Positions 1 through 9,181 of a DNA stretch of 64,000 bases are shown here, piece after piece (the first letter of the stretch is position 1; each line of letters starts with the position of its first letter). The position numbers were made by a program, and so were the translations under genes. The notes under the pieces were generated by a model that worked only from the letters and a program-made list of their open reading frames with translations, made no database searches and had not been told where the DNA came from. Origin of the DNA: Methylocaldum sp002005105. Lineage in GTDB: Bacteria > Pseudomonadota > Gammaproteobacteria > Methylococcales > Methylococcaceae. The DNA is taken from NCBI RefSeq assembly GCF_051027545.1, contig NZ_CP194902.1, positions 1,364,001-1,428,000 on the forward strand, written 5' to 3'.

Positions 1-566
1 GTGGCAAGAACGAAGATTTAGACCTGTTGTCCGATAACGAGATTCTCGAACTCGCCTCCAACCTCAGGGGAGGGGTGCCCATGGCTACGCCGGTTTTCGA
101 CGGTGCCACCGAGGACGATATCAAGACCATGTTGCGCTTGGCGGATCTACCGGAAAGCGGCCAAACGCGGCTAACGGACGGACGTACCGGCGAAATCTTC
201 GATCGGGCCGTCACCGTCGGCTATATGTATATGCTCAAGCTTAACCATCTGGTCGACGATAAGATGCATGCCCGCTCCACCGGACCGTACAGTCTGGTTA
301 CGCAGCAACCTTTGGGTGGCAAGGCCCAGTTCGGCGGTCAGCGCTTCGGGGAGATGGAAGTCTGGGCGCTGGAAGCTTATGGCGCAGCCTATACCCTTCA
401 GGAAATGCTCACGGTCAAATCGGACGACGTCACCGGGCGTACCAAGATCTACAAGAACATAGTCGATGGTGACCATCGCATGGAGGCGGCCATGCCCGAG
501 TCGTTCAACGTGTTGATCAAAGAGATTCGATCCCTCGGCATCAACATCGAGTTGGAACAGGACTAA
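1..566 (+). CDS. rpoB: RNA polymerase beta subunit, C-terminal part (partial)
   Basis: Open from the left edge in frame 3 and ending with TAA at 564-566, so only about the last 187 residues of the beta subunit are present. Visible are the conserved C-terminal segments GGVPMATPVFDGA, the Lys-containing GYMYMLKLNHLVDDK, and QPLGGKAQFGGQRFGEMEVW, which contribute to the active-site region and the beta clamp of RNA polymerase. The gene runs directly into rpoC with a 68-bp gap, the usual bacterial rpoBC order, so the two are presumably cotranscribed from a promoter left of the window. The TTG at 27 is internal and not the start. Identity is certain; the missing N-terminus is only because of the window edge. 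Confidence 0.98.
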   Translation, partial: GKNEDLDLLSDNEILELASNLRGGVPMATPVFDGATEDDIKTMLRLADLPESGQTRLTDGRTGEIFDRAVTVGYMYMLKLNHLVDDKMHARSTGPYSLVTQQPLGGKAQFGGQRFGEMEVWALEAYGAAYTLQEMLTVKSDDVTGRTKIYKNIVDGDHRMEAAMPESFNVLIKEIRSLGINIELEQD

Positions 567-634
567 TACGCTAGACGCATGATCCGGACCGTCTAAAGGT
601 CCGGATCGGCAGAACCGAATTTAGGAGAACGTCT

Positions 635-3600
635 GTGAAAGATCTCATTAACTTCTTAAAGCGTCAAAACCAGGCGGAAGAATTCGATAGCATCCGCATC
701 AGTCTTGCTTCGCCCGATATGATTCGGTCCTGGTCTTACGGAGAAGTGAAGAAGCCCGAAACGATCAACTACCGTACTTTTAAGCCGGAACGCGACGGTT
801 TGTTCTGCGCAAAAATTTTCGGCCCGGTCAGCGACTACGAATGTCTTTGCGGCAAATACAAACGCCTGAAGCATCGCGGCGTCATTTGCGAAAAATGCGG
901 CGTCGAAGTGACTCTGTCCAAAGTCCGTCGGGAGCGCATGGGCCATATCGAACTGGCCAGCCCTGTCGCGCATATCTGGTTCCTCAAATCGCTGCCGTCT
1001 CGAATCGCGTTGCTGCTCGACATGACCCTGCGCGAAATCGAGCGGGTGCTCTATTTCGAATCGTATGTCGTTATCGATCATGGCATGACCCCGCTCACGC
1101 GCGGCCAGCTCTTGACCGAAGAGGAATATCAGCAGGCGGTACAGACGCACGGCGATGAATTCGTCGCGAAGATGGGTGCCGAAGCGATCTATGAGATGCT
1201 GAAGACCATGGATCTCAACGCGGAAGTAGCCACGCTGCGGGAAGAGATCGATTCGACCAATTCCGAAACGAAGATCAAGAAACACACCAAGCGCCTCAAG
1301 GCGATCGAATCGCTGATTTCGTCCAACAATCGTCCCGAGTGGATGATTCTGACCGTTTTGCCGGTATTGCCGCCGGAATTGCGTCCTCTGGTTCCGCTCG
1401 ATGGCGGCCGTTTCGCCACCTCGGACTTGAACGACCTATACCGCCGCGTGATCAATCGCAACAATCGCCTGAAGCGGCTGTTGGATCTCAATGCGCCGGA
1501 CATCATCGTGCGCAATGAAAAACGCATGCTGCAGGAAGCTGTCGACGCCTTGCTCGATAACGGCCGTCGCGGACGCGCCATAACCGGCTCGAACAAGCGG
1601 CCGCTCAAATCGCTAGCCGATATGATCAAAGGCAAGCAGGGGCGATTCCGCCAGAACCTGCTCGGAAAGCGCGTGGACTATTCCGGCCGTTCGGTGATCG
1701 TTGTCGGTCCTACCTTGAAGTTGCACCAGTGCGGCTTGCCGAAGAAGATGGCTCTCGAATTGTTCAAGCCGTTCATCTTCAGCAAACTTCAGTTCCGCGG
1801 GCTTGCGACCACGATCAAGGCCGCCAAGAAAATGGTGGAAAAAGAAAGCGCGGAAGTTTGGGATATTCTCGACGAGGTGATCCGCGAGCATCCGGTCTTG
1901 CTGAACCGTGCGCCTACGCTGCACAGGCTCGGCATCCAGGCGTTCGAACCGATCCTGATCGAGGGTAAGGCGATCCAGTTGCACCCCTTGGTCTGCACGG
2001 CCTTCAATGCCGACTTCGACGGCGACCAGATGGCGGTTCACGTTCCGCTTTCTCTGGAGGCGCAGTTGGAAGCTCGCACGCTGATGATGGCGACGAACAA
2101 CATTCTGTCGCCGGCCAACGGCGAGCCGATCATCAATCCTACCCAGGACGTGGTGTTAGGGCTCTATTACATGAGCCGCGAAAGAATCGATGCCAAGGGA
2201 ACCGGCATGTTTTTCGCGGACGTGGCCGAAGTTCATCGGGCGTTTCAAACCAAGTCGGTCGATCTCCATGCCCGCGTGCATGTTCGGATCCATGAAACCA
2301 TTGTCGGGGAGAACGGCGAAAGAACGACCGCGTTTAAGCGGGTTGAAACCATTGTGGGGCGCGCGCTGATTTGGACCATCGTGCCGGAGGGAATCCCGTT
2401 CGAGATGATCAACCAGGATATGACCAAGAAGGCGATCTCCAGACTGATCAACTACTGCTATCGCACTTTGGGCATCAAAGCCACGGTTGTCTTTGCCGAT
2501 CAGTTGATGTATCTGGGCTTTTCTCACGCGACCCGCGCCGGCATGTCTTTCGGTGTCGACGACATGGCTATCCCGACTCGGAAGGAAGAAATTATCCGGG
2601 CCGCAGAACTGGAAGTTAAGGAGATCCAGAATCAGTATGCTTCGGGTTTGGTGACCGACGGCGAGCGCTACAACAAAGTCGTCGATATCTGGTCGCATGC
2701 GAACGACCAAGTCGCTAAGGTCATGATGGAAGGACTGGGTACGGAAAAAGTCGAGATGCCCGATGGACAAACCGCCGAGCAGAAGTCCTTCAACTCGATC
2801 TTTATGATGGCCGATTCCGGTGCCCGTGGTTCCGCGGCGCAGATTCGCCAGTTGTCCGGTATGCGCGGCCTTATGGCGAAACCGGACGGGTCGATCATCG
2901 AAACGCCCATTACCGCCAACTTCCGGGAAGGATTGGACGTTCTTCAATACTTCATCTCGACTCACGGCGCTCGTAAAGGTCTCGCCGATACCGCGCTCAA
3001 GACCGCGAACTCGGGTTATCTCACGCGCCGGCTTGTGGATGTGGCCCAGGATTTGGTCATCACCGAAGACGATTGCGGCACCAATGACGGTTTGCTCATG
3101 GCGCCCTTGATCGAGGGCGGCGATGTGGTCGAGCCTCTGGCTGAGCGGGTGCTCGGACGGGCATTGGCCGAGGACGTCAGAGATCCGTCCACTCAGGAGT
3201 TGATCCTGACCGCCGGCTCGATCCTGGATGAACACGCCGTGAATGTGCTGGAAGCCCATAGCGTCGACAACGTGCGCGTACGGTCGGTCATCAGCTGCAG
3301 AACCCGCTACGGCGTTTGCGCTACGTGTTACGGACGCGATCTGGGGCGTGGCCACAAGGTCAATAGCGGCGAGGCGATTGGGGTTATCGCGGCTCAGTCG
3401 ATCGGCGAACCCGGCACCCAGCTGACCATGCGCACCTTCCACATCGGCGGTGCGGCATCCCGGTCGGCAGCCATTAGCAACGTGGAAGTGAAATCCGCGG
3501 GTACGATCAAGCTGACTAATCTGAAGACGGTCGTCAACAAGGACGGCAACCTGGTCGCCGTCTCGCGGTCGGGTGAAGTCAGCGTGATCGACGAACACGG

Positions 3601-4840
3601 CCGTGAGCGTGAGCGCTACAAGATCCCTTACGGTGCCGTTTTGTCGGTACGCGAGGGCAGTCCGGTCAGGGCCGGTCAGGTCGTGGTGAACTGGGATCCG
3701 CATACCCACCCGGTTGTTACCGAAGTTAAGGGTTACGCCAAGCTGGTCGATTTCATTGAGGGCGTCACGGTTCGCGAGCAATCGGACGAAGTGACGGGCT
3801 TGAGCTCCATGGTGGTCATCGATCCCAAGCAGAGAGGTGGCGCGGGCAAGGATTTGCGGCCGATGGTCAAGCTGGTCGACGAGCAAGGGAACGACATTCG
3901 GATTCCCTCTACGGAAATCGCGGCCCAATATTTTCTGCCGGCCGGTGCCATCATCGGTATTCACGACGGCGATTTGGTGCAGGTCGGTGACGTCTTGGCG
4001 AGGATTCCTCAAGAGTCCAGTAAGACTCGCGACATTACCGGTGGTCTACCTCGAGTTGCCGATCTTTTCGAAGCCCGTAAGACGAAAGATCCGGCAATTT
4101 TGGCGGAGGCTACCGGCACCGTCAGCTTCGGCAAGGAGACGAAAGGCAAGCGTCGCATCATTATTACCGATGCCCACGGCCACCAGCATGAAGTGCTCAT
4201 CCCGAAATGGCGTCACATCACGGTGTTCGAGGGCGAGCATGTGGAACAAGGTGAAACGATAGCCGAGGGCGATCTGACGCCTCACGACATCCTCCGGCTT
4301 CGTGGGGTGGCCGAATTGGCATCTTATTTGGTGAAGGAAATCCAGGACGTCTACCGGCTGCAAGGCGTGAAGATCAACGATAAGCACATCGAGGTTATCA
4401 TTCGCCAGATGCTGAGAAAGGTTGAAATTACGGACCCCGGCGACACCATTTTCCTCAAGGGTGAGCAAGCCGATCGTGCGCGGGTGCTGGAGGAGAACGA
4501 TAAGGCCGAGGCCGAAGGCAAGATTCCGGCGTGCTACGAGCCGGTTCTCTTGGGTATTACAAAAGCCTCGTTGTCTACCGAGTCGTTTATTTCCGCCGCC
4601 TCTTTCCAAGAGACTACTCGTGTGCTGACGGAAGCCGCGATTCGCGGTTTGAGCGACAAGCTCCTCGGGCTGAAGGAAAACGTTATCGTTGGTCGCTTGA
4701 TTCCCGCCGGAACGGGATTGGCCTACCATCTCGATCGCAAACGCCGGGCGAAGCTCGCGGAGGGCGAGGAAGTCGAAGCGGCAGCAACGATCGATGCGGG
4801 TGACGTAGAAGAAGCCTTGAAACAAGCGCTGAGCATGTAG
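635..4840 (+). CDS. rpoC: RNA polymerase beta' subunit
   Basis: 1401-residue beta' subunit of DNA-directed RNA polymerase, close to the usual gammaproteobacterial length of about 1400. The start is GTG at 635 with AGGAG about 8 bases upstream. The N-terminal zinc site is CLCGKYKRLKHRGVICEKC near residues 70-88. The catalytic magnesium loop NADFDGD lies at residues 458-464, with Asp460, Asp462 and Asp464 exactly where E. coli has them. The second zinc cluster is the Cys near residue 814 plus SCRTRYGVCATC. The trigger-loop region TRMTFHIGG-type motif reads TMRTFHIGGAASR. It follows rpoB by 68 bp and ends at a strong terminator, so it is the last gene of the operon. Nothing unusual is seen. Confidence 0.99.
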   Translation: MKDLINFLKRQNQAEEFDSIRISLASPDMIRSWSYGEVKKPETINYRTFKPERDGLFCAKIFGPVSDYECLCGKYKRLKHRGVICEKCGVEVTLSKVRRERMGHIELASPVAHIWFLKSLPSRIALLLDMTLREIERVLYFESYVVIDHGMTPLTRGQLLTEEEYQQAVQTHGDEFVAKMGAEAIYEMLKTMDLNAEVATLREEIDSTNSETKIKKHTKRLKAIESLISSNNRPEWMILTVLPVLPPELRPLVPLDGGRFATSDLNDLYRRVINRNNRLKRLLDLNAPDIIVRNEKRMLQEAVDALLDNGRRGRAITGSNKRPLKSLADMIKGKQGRFRQNLLGKRVDYSGRSVIVVGPTLKLHQCGLPKKMALELFKPFIFSKLQFRGLATTIKAAKKMVEKESAEVWDILDEVIREHPVLLNRAPTLHRLGIQAFEPILIEGKAIQLHPLVCTAFNADFDGDQMAVHVPLSLEAQLEARTLMMATNNILSPANGEPIINPTQDVVLGLYYMSRERIDAKGTGMFFADVAEVHRAFQTKSVDLHARVHVRIHETIVGENGERTTAFKRVETIVGRALIWTIVPEGIPFEMINQDMTKKAISRLINYCYRTLGIKATVVFADQLMYLGFSHATRAGMSFGVDDMAIPTRKEEIIRAAELEVKEIQNQYASGLVTDGERYNKVVDIWSHANDQVAKVMMEGLGTEKVEMPDGQTAEQKSFNSIFMMADSGARGSAAQIRQLSGMRGLMAKPDGSIIETPITANFREGLDVLQYFISTHGARKGLADTALKTANSGYLTRRLVDVAQDLVITEDDCGTNDGLLMAPLIEGGDVVEPLAERVLGRALAEDVRDPSTQELILTAGSILDEHAVNVLEAHSVDNVRVRSVISCRTRYGVCATCYGRDLGRGHKVNSGEAIGVIAAQSIGEPGTQLTMRTFHIGGAASRSAAISNVEVKSAGTIKLTNLKTVVNKDGNLVAVSRSGEVSVIDEHGRERERYKIPYGAVLSVREGSPVRAGQVVVNWDPHTHPVVTEVKGYAKLVDFIEGVTVREQSDEVTGLSSMVVIDPKQRGGAGKDLRPMVKLVDEQGNDIRIPSTEIAAQYFLPAGAIIGIHDGDLVQVGDVLARIPQESSKTRDITGGLPRVADLFEARKTKDPAILAEATGTVSFGKETKGKRRIIITDAHGHQHEVLIPKWRHITVFEGEHVEQGETIAEGDLTPHDILRLRGVAELASYLVKEIQDVYRLQGVKINDKHIEVIIRQMLRKVEITDPGDTIFLKGEQADRARVLEENDKAEAEGKIPACYEPVLLGITKASLSTESFISAASFQETTRVLTEAAIRGLSDKLLGLKENVIVGRLIPAGTGLAYHLDRKRRAKLAEGEEVEAAATIDAGDVEEALKQALSM

Positions 4841-4850
4841 GACGGCATCC

Positions 4851-4893
4851 AAACGGCGGGCCGATCTCTCAAAATCGGCTTGCCGTTTTTTGT
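4851..4893 (+). terminator. Rho-independent terminator of rpoBC
   Basis: Starts 10 bp after the rpoC stop. Two stacked stem segments, AAACGGC/GCCGTTT and GCCGAT/ATCGGC, close a short loop and are followed by a run of T. It is a textbook intrinsic terminator placed exactly at the operon end. Confidence 0.9.
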
Positions 4894-4900
4894 CGAGCGA

Positions 4901-4928
4901 TTGTCAAACAGTGATTTATCGGTAATAT
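4901..4928 (+). promoter_or_regulatory. Sigma70-type promoter between rpoC and cytochrome c4
   Basis: TTGTCA at 4901-4906 and TAATAT at 4923-4928 are separated by 16 bp, a good match to a housekeeping promoter. Transcription would begin near 4935, immediately upstream of the hairpin at 4971-4990, and about 140 bp before the cytochrome c4 gene. It may drive the cytochrome gene, a short RNA, or both. Confidence 0.55.
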
Positions 4929-4970
4929 AATTCGTTTAACTTTGGGGTCCTCGTTGTCCCCGACATGCTG

Positions 4971-4990
4971 CCCGGTTCAATCCGGGTTTT
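4971..4990 (+). terminator. Short hairpin with T-run (attenuator or sRNA terminator)
   Basis: CCCGG, six loop bases, CCGGG, then TTTTT. It lies about 40-55 bases after the promoter at 4901-4928 and about 80 bases before the cytochrome c4 start. The stem is only 5 bp, so partial read-through is plausible. It would end a roughly 55-base transcript or act as a leader attenuator. Confidence 0.45.
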
Positions 4991-5071
4991 TGCTGTCTAT
5001 GCGGGGGAGCAATTCATCGCGGCGCCTGTTTCGCTAGTTTGATAAGTCCGTAGATTCTTGGAGCACATTGA

Positions 5072-5686
5072 ATGAAAACAAATAATTTGTGGGGCCTGAT
5101 GGCTGCAGGTTTGGCTGGTGCGTTAATCGTTCCGGGCGTCAATGCGGCCGGAGATCCCGAAGCGGGAAAAACGAAGTTTTATACTTGCGAAGGGTGTCAC
5201 GGGGTGGCTGGGTACACGAATGCCTATCCCACCTATCATGTGCCGCGCGTCGGGGGGCAGCACGCCGATTATGTCGTTTCAGCGCTTAAGGCTTACCGCT
5301 CCGGACAGCGTAAGCACGGAAGCATGCTTGGAAACGCGGCAAACATGAGCGATCGAGATATAGAGGACATCGCCGCTTATATATCGCGGTTCCGTGCAAT
5401 AAACGTCAAATTGCCCGTTACCGGCAATCCGGCAGTCGGGCAAGGGAAAGCGGAAAGCTGTGGGGGATGCCATGGAGAAGACGGCAATACGACCGATCCG
5501 AACTTTCCGCGTCTTGCCGGACAGCATGAGAGCTATCTCATTAAATCTTTGCACGATTACAAATCCGGGGCCCGGAAAAATCCGATCATGAATGGCATCG
5601 CCGAGGGGCTGTCAGAGGAAGATATGAAGGATATCTCCGCTTATTACGCGAGCCAGAAAAAAGGTTTGACGATAGTCGAAGATTAG
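5072..5686 (+). CDS. Diheme cytochrome c4-type protein
   Basis: 204-residue exported c-type cytochrome. Residues 1-25 are a Sec signal peptide ending in VNAAG. Two covalent heme sites are seen: CEGCH at residues 39-43 and CGGCH at 130-134, each in a repeated ~90-residue c4/c553 domain with the typical R.GGQHADYV and RLAGQHESYL segments and downstream axial-Met-type regions (SMLGNAANMSD and PIMNGIAEGLS). Cytochromes c4 carry electrons in the periplasm to terminal oxidases or other acceptors; in a methylotroph it could take electrons downstream of a PQQ dehydrogenase, but no such link is shown here. It is a single gene with its own upstream promoter candidate. Confidence in family is high; the exact redox partner is unknown. 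Confidence 0.93.
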   Translation: MKTNNLWGLMAAGLAGALIVPGVNAAGDPEAGKTKFYTCEGCHGVAGYTNAYPTYHVPRVGGQHADYVVSALKAYRSGQRKHGSMLGNAANMSDRDIEDIAAYISRFRAINVKLPVTGNPAVGQGKAESCGGCHGEDGNTTDPNFPRLAGQHESYLIKSLHDYKSGARKNPIMNGIAEGLSEEDMKDISAYYASQKKGLTIVED

Positions 5687-5925
5687 TCTTGATCCAACTC
5701 CCCGGTTTGGATCGATTCTAAATTAGTTTTGCTTTCTTGTACTTGCCGGAGAAGTCAGCTTCGGCAAGTCGTTCCCCGCGTGGTGAATGTGAAGAGTATC
5801 TGCGGTCGTGCCATTCTACGCCGTTGGCAGCTATCCGACGCCACCAGCCTCACGTCCTTAATCGTGTTCCGCCGCTCGTCGATTCCCGTTAGCGTAGACG
5901 AGTGCTCCAAATCTATAGCTTCGTG

Positions 5926-6465
5926 ATGCGATTCGGCACCTTGATCTTCTTGTTGACACTCTCAATCGCGATTTTGGCTGCCGAGGCGCAATCGGCCGTC
6001 CGCGAAAAAGCCGTCATGGGCTGGCTGGAATCCGTGTTTCTCAAGCCATGGAACATCCGCATAACGGCGAAGCTGGATACCGGTGCCAAAACGTCGTCTT
6101 TGCATGCCGACAACATCGAGCACTTTACGAAAAATAGTGAGGAATGGGTACGTTTCACGCTGACCGGAACCGACGACGATAAATCCATCACGGTTGAGCG
6201 TCCTCTAGTCCGGACTGTTTATATCAAGGAGCGTAAGACACGCGCGACCAAGCGTGACGTCGTGAAGCTGGTGCTGTGCAAGAATGGCAGAAATTACGAA
6301 ACCGAGTTCACTCTTGTCGATCGGAGCAATTTCAATTACCCGGTGCTTTTAGGCCGAAGTTTTCTCAAAGACGTAGCGCTGGTCGACTCGGGGGACACCT
6401 TTTTGTATAAAGCGGATAGCGACCCTTGTGTGTCTAGCGAGTCTGACCAAAACAAAAGCAAATAG
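5926..6465 (+). CDS. Secreted retropepsin-like (RimB/DUF785) aspartic protease
   Basis: 179 residues. ATG at 5926 is preferred over the in-frame GTG at 5902 because it opens directly into a hydrophobic signal sequence (MRFGTLIFLLTLSIAILAA). The mature part carries the pepsin/retropepsin Asp motif KLDTGAKTSSLHA near residues 50-61, followed by a flap-like region and the second family motif YPVLLGRSFL near residue 149. Databases often name the family 'ATP-dependent zinc protease', a name not supported by the visible motifs. It is the first gene of a tight trio with the 7-TM inactive transglutaminase (40 bp downstream) and the RimK-like ligase. This order is conserved in many proteobacteria and suggests maturation or removal of an amino-acid tag in the envelope. 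The substrate is unknown. Confidence 0.85.
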   Translation: MRFGTLIFLLTLSIAILAAEAQSAVREKAVMGWLESVFLKPWNIRITAKLDTGAKTSSLHADNIEHFTKNSEEWVRFTLTGTDDDKSITVERPLVRTVYIKERKTRATKRDVVKLVLCKNGRNYETEFTLVDRSNFNYPVLLGRSFLKDVALVDSGDTFLYKADSDPCVSSESDQNKSK

Positions 6466-6505
6466 ACGCACGGTTCGACTGTCACCCTTAACGTAGGATA
6501 AATTC

Positions 6506-8035
6506 TTGCGGAACCTGCACGTTAAGATACTGGCATTGGTCTTGGTGGCCATCGGTGTTTCGCTGTGCTGGTACAAGGTAACCCGGCTCGGTTTGCCTTT
6601 GCTGCCTACAGAGCAGGCGGAAGTGTGGACCGTCGAGGCGCGCATCGAATTCAAGGCGAAGCGGGATACGCCGGTAAAGGTGCATTTCTCCATTCCCCGC
6701 GCCCCTGTTGGTTACACGGTCGTCGACGAGAACTTCGTATCCAGCAATTATGGCCTGACGACCGAGGATGACGGGACACGGCGCTTCGCTGAATGGGCAG
6801 TGCGGCGGGTAAAAGGTTATCAGGTGCTTTATTACCGCATTAATCTGGCCCGCGATCCGATGGCGACCTTGCCTTCCGCAATCTCTTCGGTACCCAGTGT
6901 ACAGGCATCCGAGTTTCCGGAGTTGATGCGTTCGGCCGCATGGGCCTTGCTGGACGAGGTGCGCAGCAAATCCGCCGATGCCGCTACGTTTGCCCGTGAG
7001 CTGTTGTTGCGCCTTAATGCGCCGACTCCCGATCCTAACGTCGTTTTGCTCAGGCAGGACATCCAGGGTTCCGAAGACTGGGTTCGCCGAGTCATAAATT
7101 TGCTGGCTGCCGCGGATGTTCCGGCGCGAATGACACATGTCCTGATTCTCAGGGACGGTATCAGTCACGGCGCCTTGACGCCTTGGCTGGAAATCTTCGA
7201 CGGTGTCGGTTGGCTGCCGTTCGGTCCGGAAACGGGTGAAACCGGATTTCCCAAAGAAGCCGTCGTGTGGCATTTGGGAGATTCTCCGGTGCTCGAGGTA
7301 ACGGGCGGCAAGCATGCCAAAGTCGAATATTCGGTGAGAAAACATACTCAGGACATGACCCTAGTAGCCGAGCAGCGAGCGCGGCAGATGGGTTCGCGCA
7401 TCATGGAGTTTTCTCTGTTCAGCCTTCCGGTACAAACTCAAAACGTCTATCGCGTGCTGCTCTTGGTGCCGGTAGGCGCGTTTTTTATCGTGTTCTTGCG
7501 CAATGTCATCGGCATCAAAACGTTCGGTACCTTTATGCCGGTTTTGATCGCGTTGGCTTTTCGAGAGACCGAACTCTTATGGGGCGTGATGCTTTTTTGC
7601 GTACTCGTGGCGTCGGGACTCCTCATCCGCTTCTATCTGGAATATCTAAAGCTTCTATTGGTTCCCCGTTTGGCGTCGGTGCTGATCATCGTTATCTTGC
7701 TGATGGCGACGGTCAGCTTATTTAGCCACAAATTGGGTATAGATCGTGGTCTTTCGATAGCCCTGTTCCCGATGGTGATTTTAGCGATGACCATAGAACG
7801 AATGTCTCTGGTTTGGGAAGAGTCGGGTCCTGCCGAAGCCCTGAAACAAGGACTGGGAAGTCTGCTGGTTGCTTCGCTTGCCTATCTCATTATGAGCAGT
7901 AAAACCCTCGGACATCTCGTGTTTGTGTTCCCGGAAATCCTCTTGGTGGTACTCGCTATGACCTTGTTGCTCGGACGCTATACCGGTTATCGCCTGACCG
8001 AGCTATGGCGTTTCAGAGCGGCGCTGAGACGATAG
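6506..8035 (+). CDS. Inactive transglutaminase fused to seven-TM domain
   Basis: 509 residues, probable TTG start at 6506 (a TAGGAT sequence lies just upstream; no in-frame ATG or GTG fits as well). One N-terminal membrane segment (residues about 5-23) is followed by a long periplasmic part of about 290 residues resembling the transglutaminase/papain fold. The usual Cys-His-Asp triad is not evident, which agrees with the family being called inactive. From about residue 310 onward come roughly seven hydrophobic segments, starting VYRVLLLVPVGAFFIVFL. It sits between the retropepsin-like protease and the ATP-grasp ligase (4-bp gap to the latter), so the three are almost certainly one operon. A role as envelope receptor or substrate-presenting subunit is inference. 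Confidence 0.85.
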   Translation: MRNLHVKILALVLVAIGVSLCWYKVTRLGLPLLPTEQAEVWTVEARIEFKAKRDTPVKVHFSIPRAPVGYTVVDENFVSSNYGLTTEDDGTRRFAEWAVRRVKGYQVLYYRINLARDPMATLPSAISSVPSVQASEFPELMRSAAWALLDEVRSKSADAATFARELLLRLNAPTPDPNVVLLRQDIQGSEDWVRRVINLLAAADVPARMTHVLILRDGISHGALTPWLEIFDGVGWLPFGPETGETGFPKEAVVWHLGDSPVLEVTGGKHAKVEYSVRKHTQDMTLVAEQRARQMGSRIMEFSLFSLPVQTQNVYRVLLLVPVGAFFIVFLRNVIGIKTFGTFMPVLIALAFRETELLWGVMLFCVLVASGLLIRFYLEYLKLLLVPRLASVLIIVILLMATVSLFSHKLGIDRGLSIALFPMVILAMTIERMSLVWEESGPAEALKQGLGSLLVASLAYLIMSSKTLGHLVFVFPEILLVVLAMTLLLGRYTGYRLTELWRFRAALRR

Positions 8036-8039
8036 GCAT

Positions 8040-9002
8040 ATGGGATTTTGGAGCATTCGATTTCCTTGGGAGCGCCTGCGCGGCCAGGGAATTATGGGAA
8101 TGAACGAACGCAATGCTGATTTCATTCTCCCGTATAATCCCCGCCGCTATTTTCCCTTGGTCGATGACAAGTCCAAAACCAAAGCGCTTGCTTTGAGCGC
8201 TGGCATTGCCGTGCCGAAACTGTACGGAATCGTCGAGATCGAACATCAAATCGAGAAGTTAAGGGAGATGGTCGAGCCGTATGAGGATTTCGTCATCAAG
8301 CCGGCGCACGGCAGCGGCGGCGAGGGAATCCTGATCATCGTCGGCCGCCAAAACGGACGCCATCGAAAAGCCAGTGGCGCTTTGGCCAATGATGATGAAG
8401 TGGGGCATCACATTTCCAATATCTTGAGCGGTATGTACAGTCTGGGCGGGTTGCCCGATTCGGCGTTGATCGAATATCGGGTCAAATTCGACCCGATATT
8501 CGATCAGATCAGCTATCAGGGCGTGCCGGACATCCGAACAATCGTGTTCCGAGGGGTGCCGGTGTTGGCCATGATGCGGCTGCCGACGCGATTATCCGAC
8601 GGCAAGGCGAATCTCCATCAGGGTGCCATTGGGGTCGGGATAGATTTGGCGAGTGGGCGAACGTTTTCCGGTGTCTGGCGCGAAACGCCCATTGATCAGC
8701 ATCCGGATACGGGAGGCAAGCTAGCCGGATTGGAAATTCCGTATTGGAGTGAAATTCTTGCGCTGACGGCGCGCTGTCACGATTTGGTCAAGTTGGGGTT
8801 TATCGGTGTCGATATTGTTTTGGATAAGAATTTTGGTCCATTGATGCTTGAAATTAACGCTAGACCGGGCTTGAGCATTCAGCTCGCCAATAAAATCGGC
8901 ATTCTGCCTCGTTTGCGCCAAGTCGAACGTATGGCTGAAATACCGCTTTCTGTAGAGGACCGAGTCGAGCTGGCACAAAACCTGGCCACTTCAAATCCAT
9001 AG
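8040..9002 (+). CDS. RimK-related alpha-L-glutamate ligase-like ATP-grasp enzyme
   Basis: 320 residues, ATG at 8040 only 4 bp after the upstream stop. The N-terminus carries GMNERNADFILPYNPRR and the substrate/ATP-grasp entry VDDKSKTKALA. The ATP-binding glycine-rich loop is DFVIKPAHGSGGEGI at residues 83-97. The C-terminal metal/ATP motif is GVDIVLDKN...PLMLEINARPGLS. ATP-grasp ligases of the RimK group join an amino acid (often glutamate) to a carboxylate of a peptide or protein using ATP. This subgroup is always found with the retropepsin-like protease and the 7-TM inactive transglutaminase. There is no signal peptide, so it acts in the cytoplasm. The acceptor substrate has not been established and cannot be read from the sequence. 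Confidence 0.88.
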   Translation: MGFWSIRFPWERLRGQGIMGMNERNADFILPYNPRRYFPLVDDKSKTKALALSAGIAVPKLYGIVEIEHQIEKLREMVEPYEDFVIKPAHGSGGEGILIIVGRQNGRHRKASGALANDDEVGHHISNILSGMYSLGGLPDSALIEYRVKFDPIFDQISYQGVPDIRTIVFRGVPVLAMMRLPTRLSDGKANLHQGAIGVGIDLASGRTFSGVWRETPIDQHPDTGGKLAGLEIPYWSEILALTARCHDLVKLGFIGVDIVLDKNFGPLMLEINARPGLSIQLANKIGILPRLRQVERMAEIPLSVEDRVELAQNLATSNP

Positions 9003-9181
9003 TTTTTCGGCCTCGAGTTGATTGGGGCACACTTTTGTAGGTTGATGAGATCTAAATACGGCGTTCGGACCCATGGCGGATTGAAATATTACGGTAACAA
9101 TTCTTTGTTAAAAATGTCCTGCTGTGAGGCGATTTCCGGAATCTAGCCGTGGTTGATATTCAGTTTACGATGGGGGATCTA

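Noticed and set aside
2156..4012. 618-codon open frame on the minus strand inside rpoC
   Set aside because: It is antisense to a clearly intact rpoC, has no domain, and long antisense frames are common in GC-rich genes.
5691..5712. GATCCAA...TTGGATC hairpin after cytochrome c4 as a terminator
   Set aside because: The stem is AT-rich and not followed by a proper T-run.
9060..9148. Possible Pho box upstream of pstS
   Set aside because: I looked for two CTGTCAT-type repeats spaced by four bases and found only weak partial matches; not enough to call.
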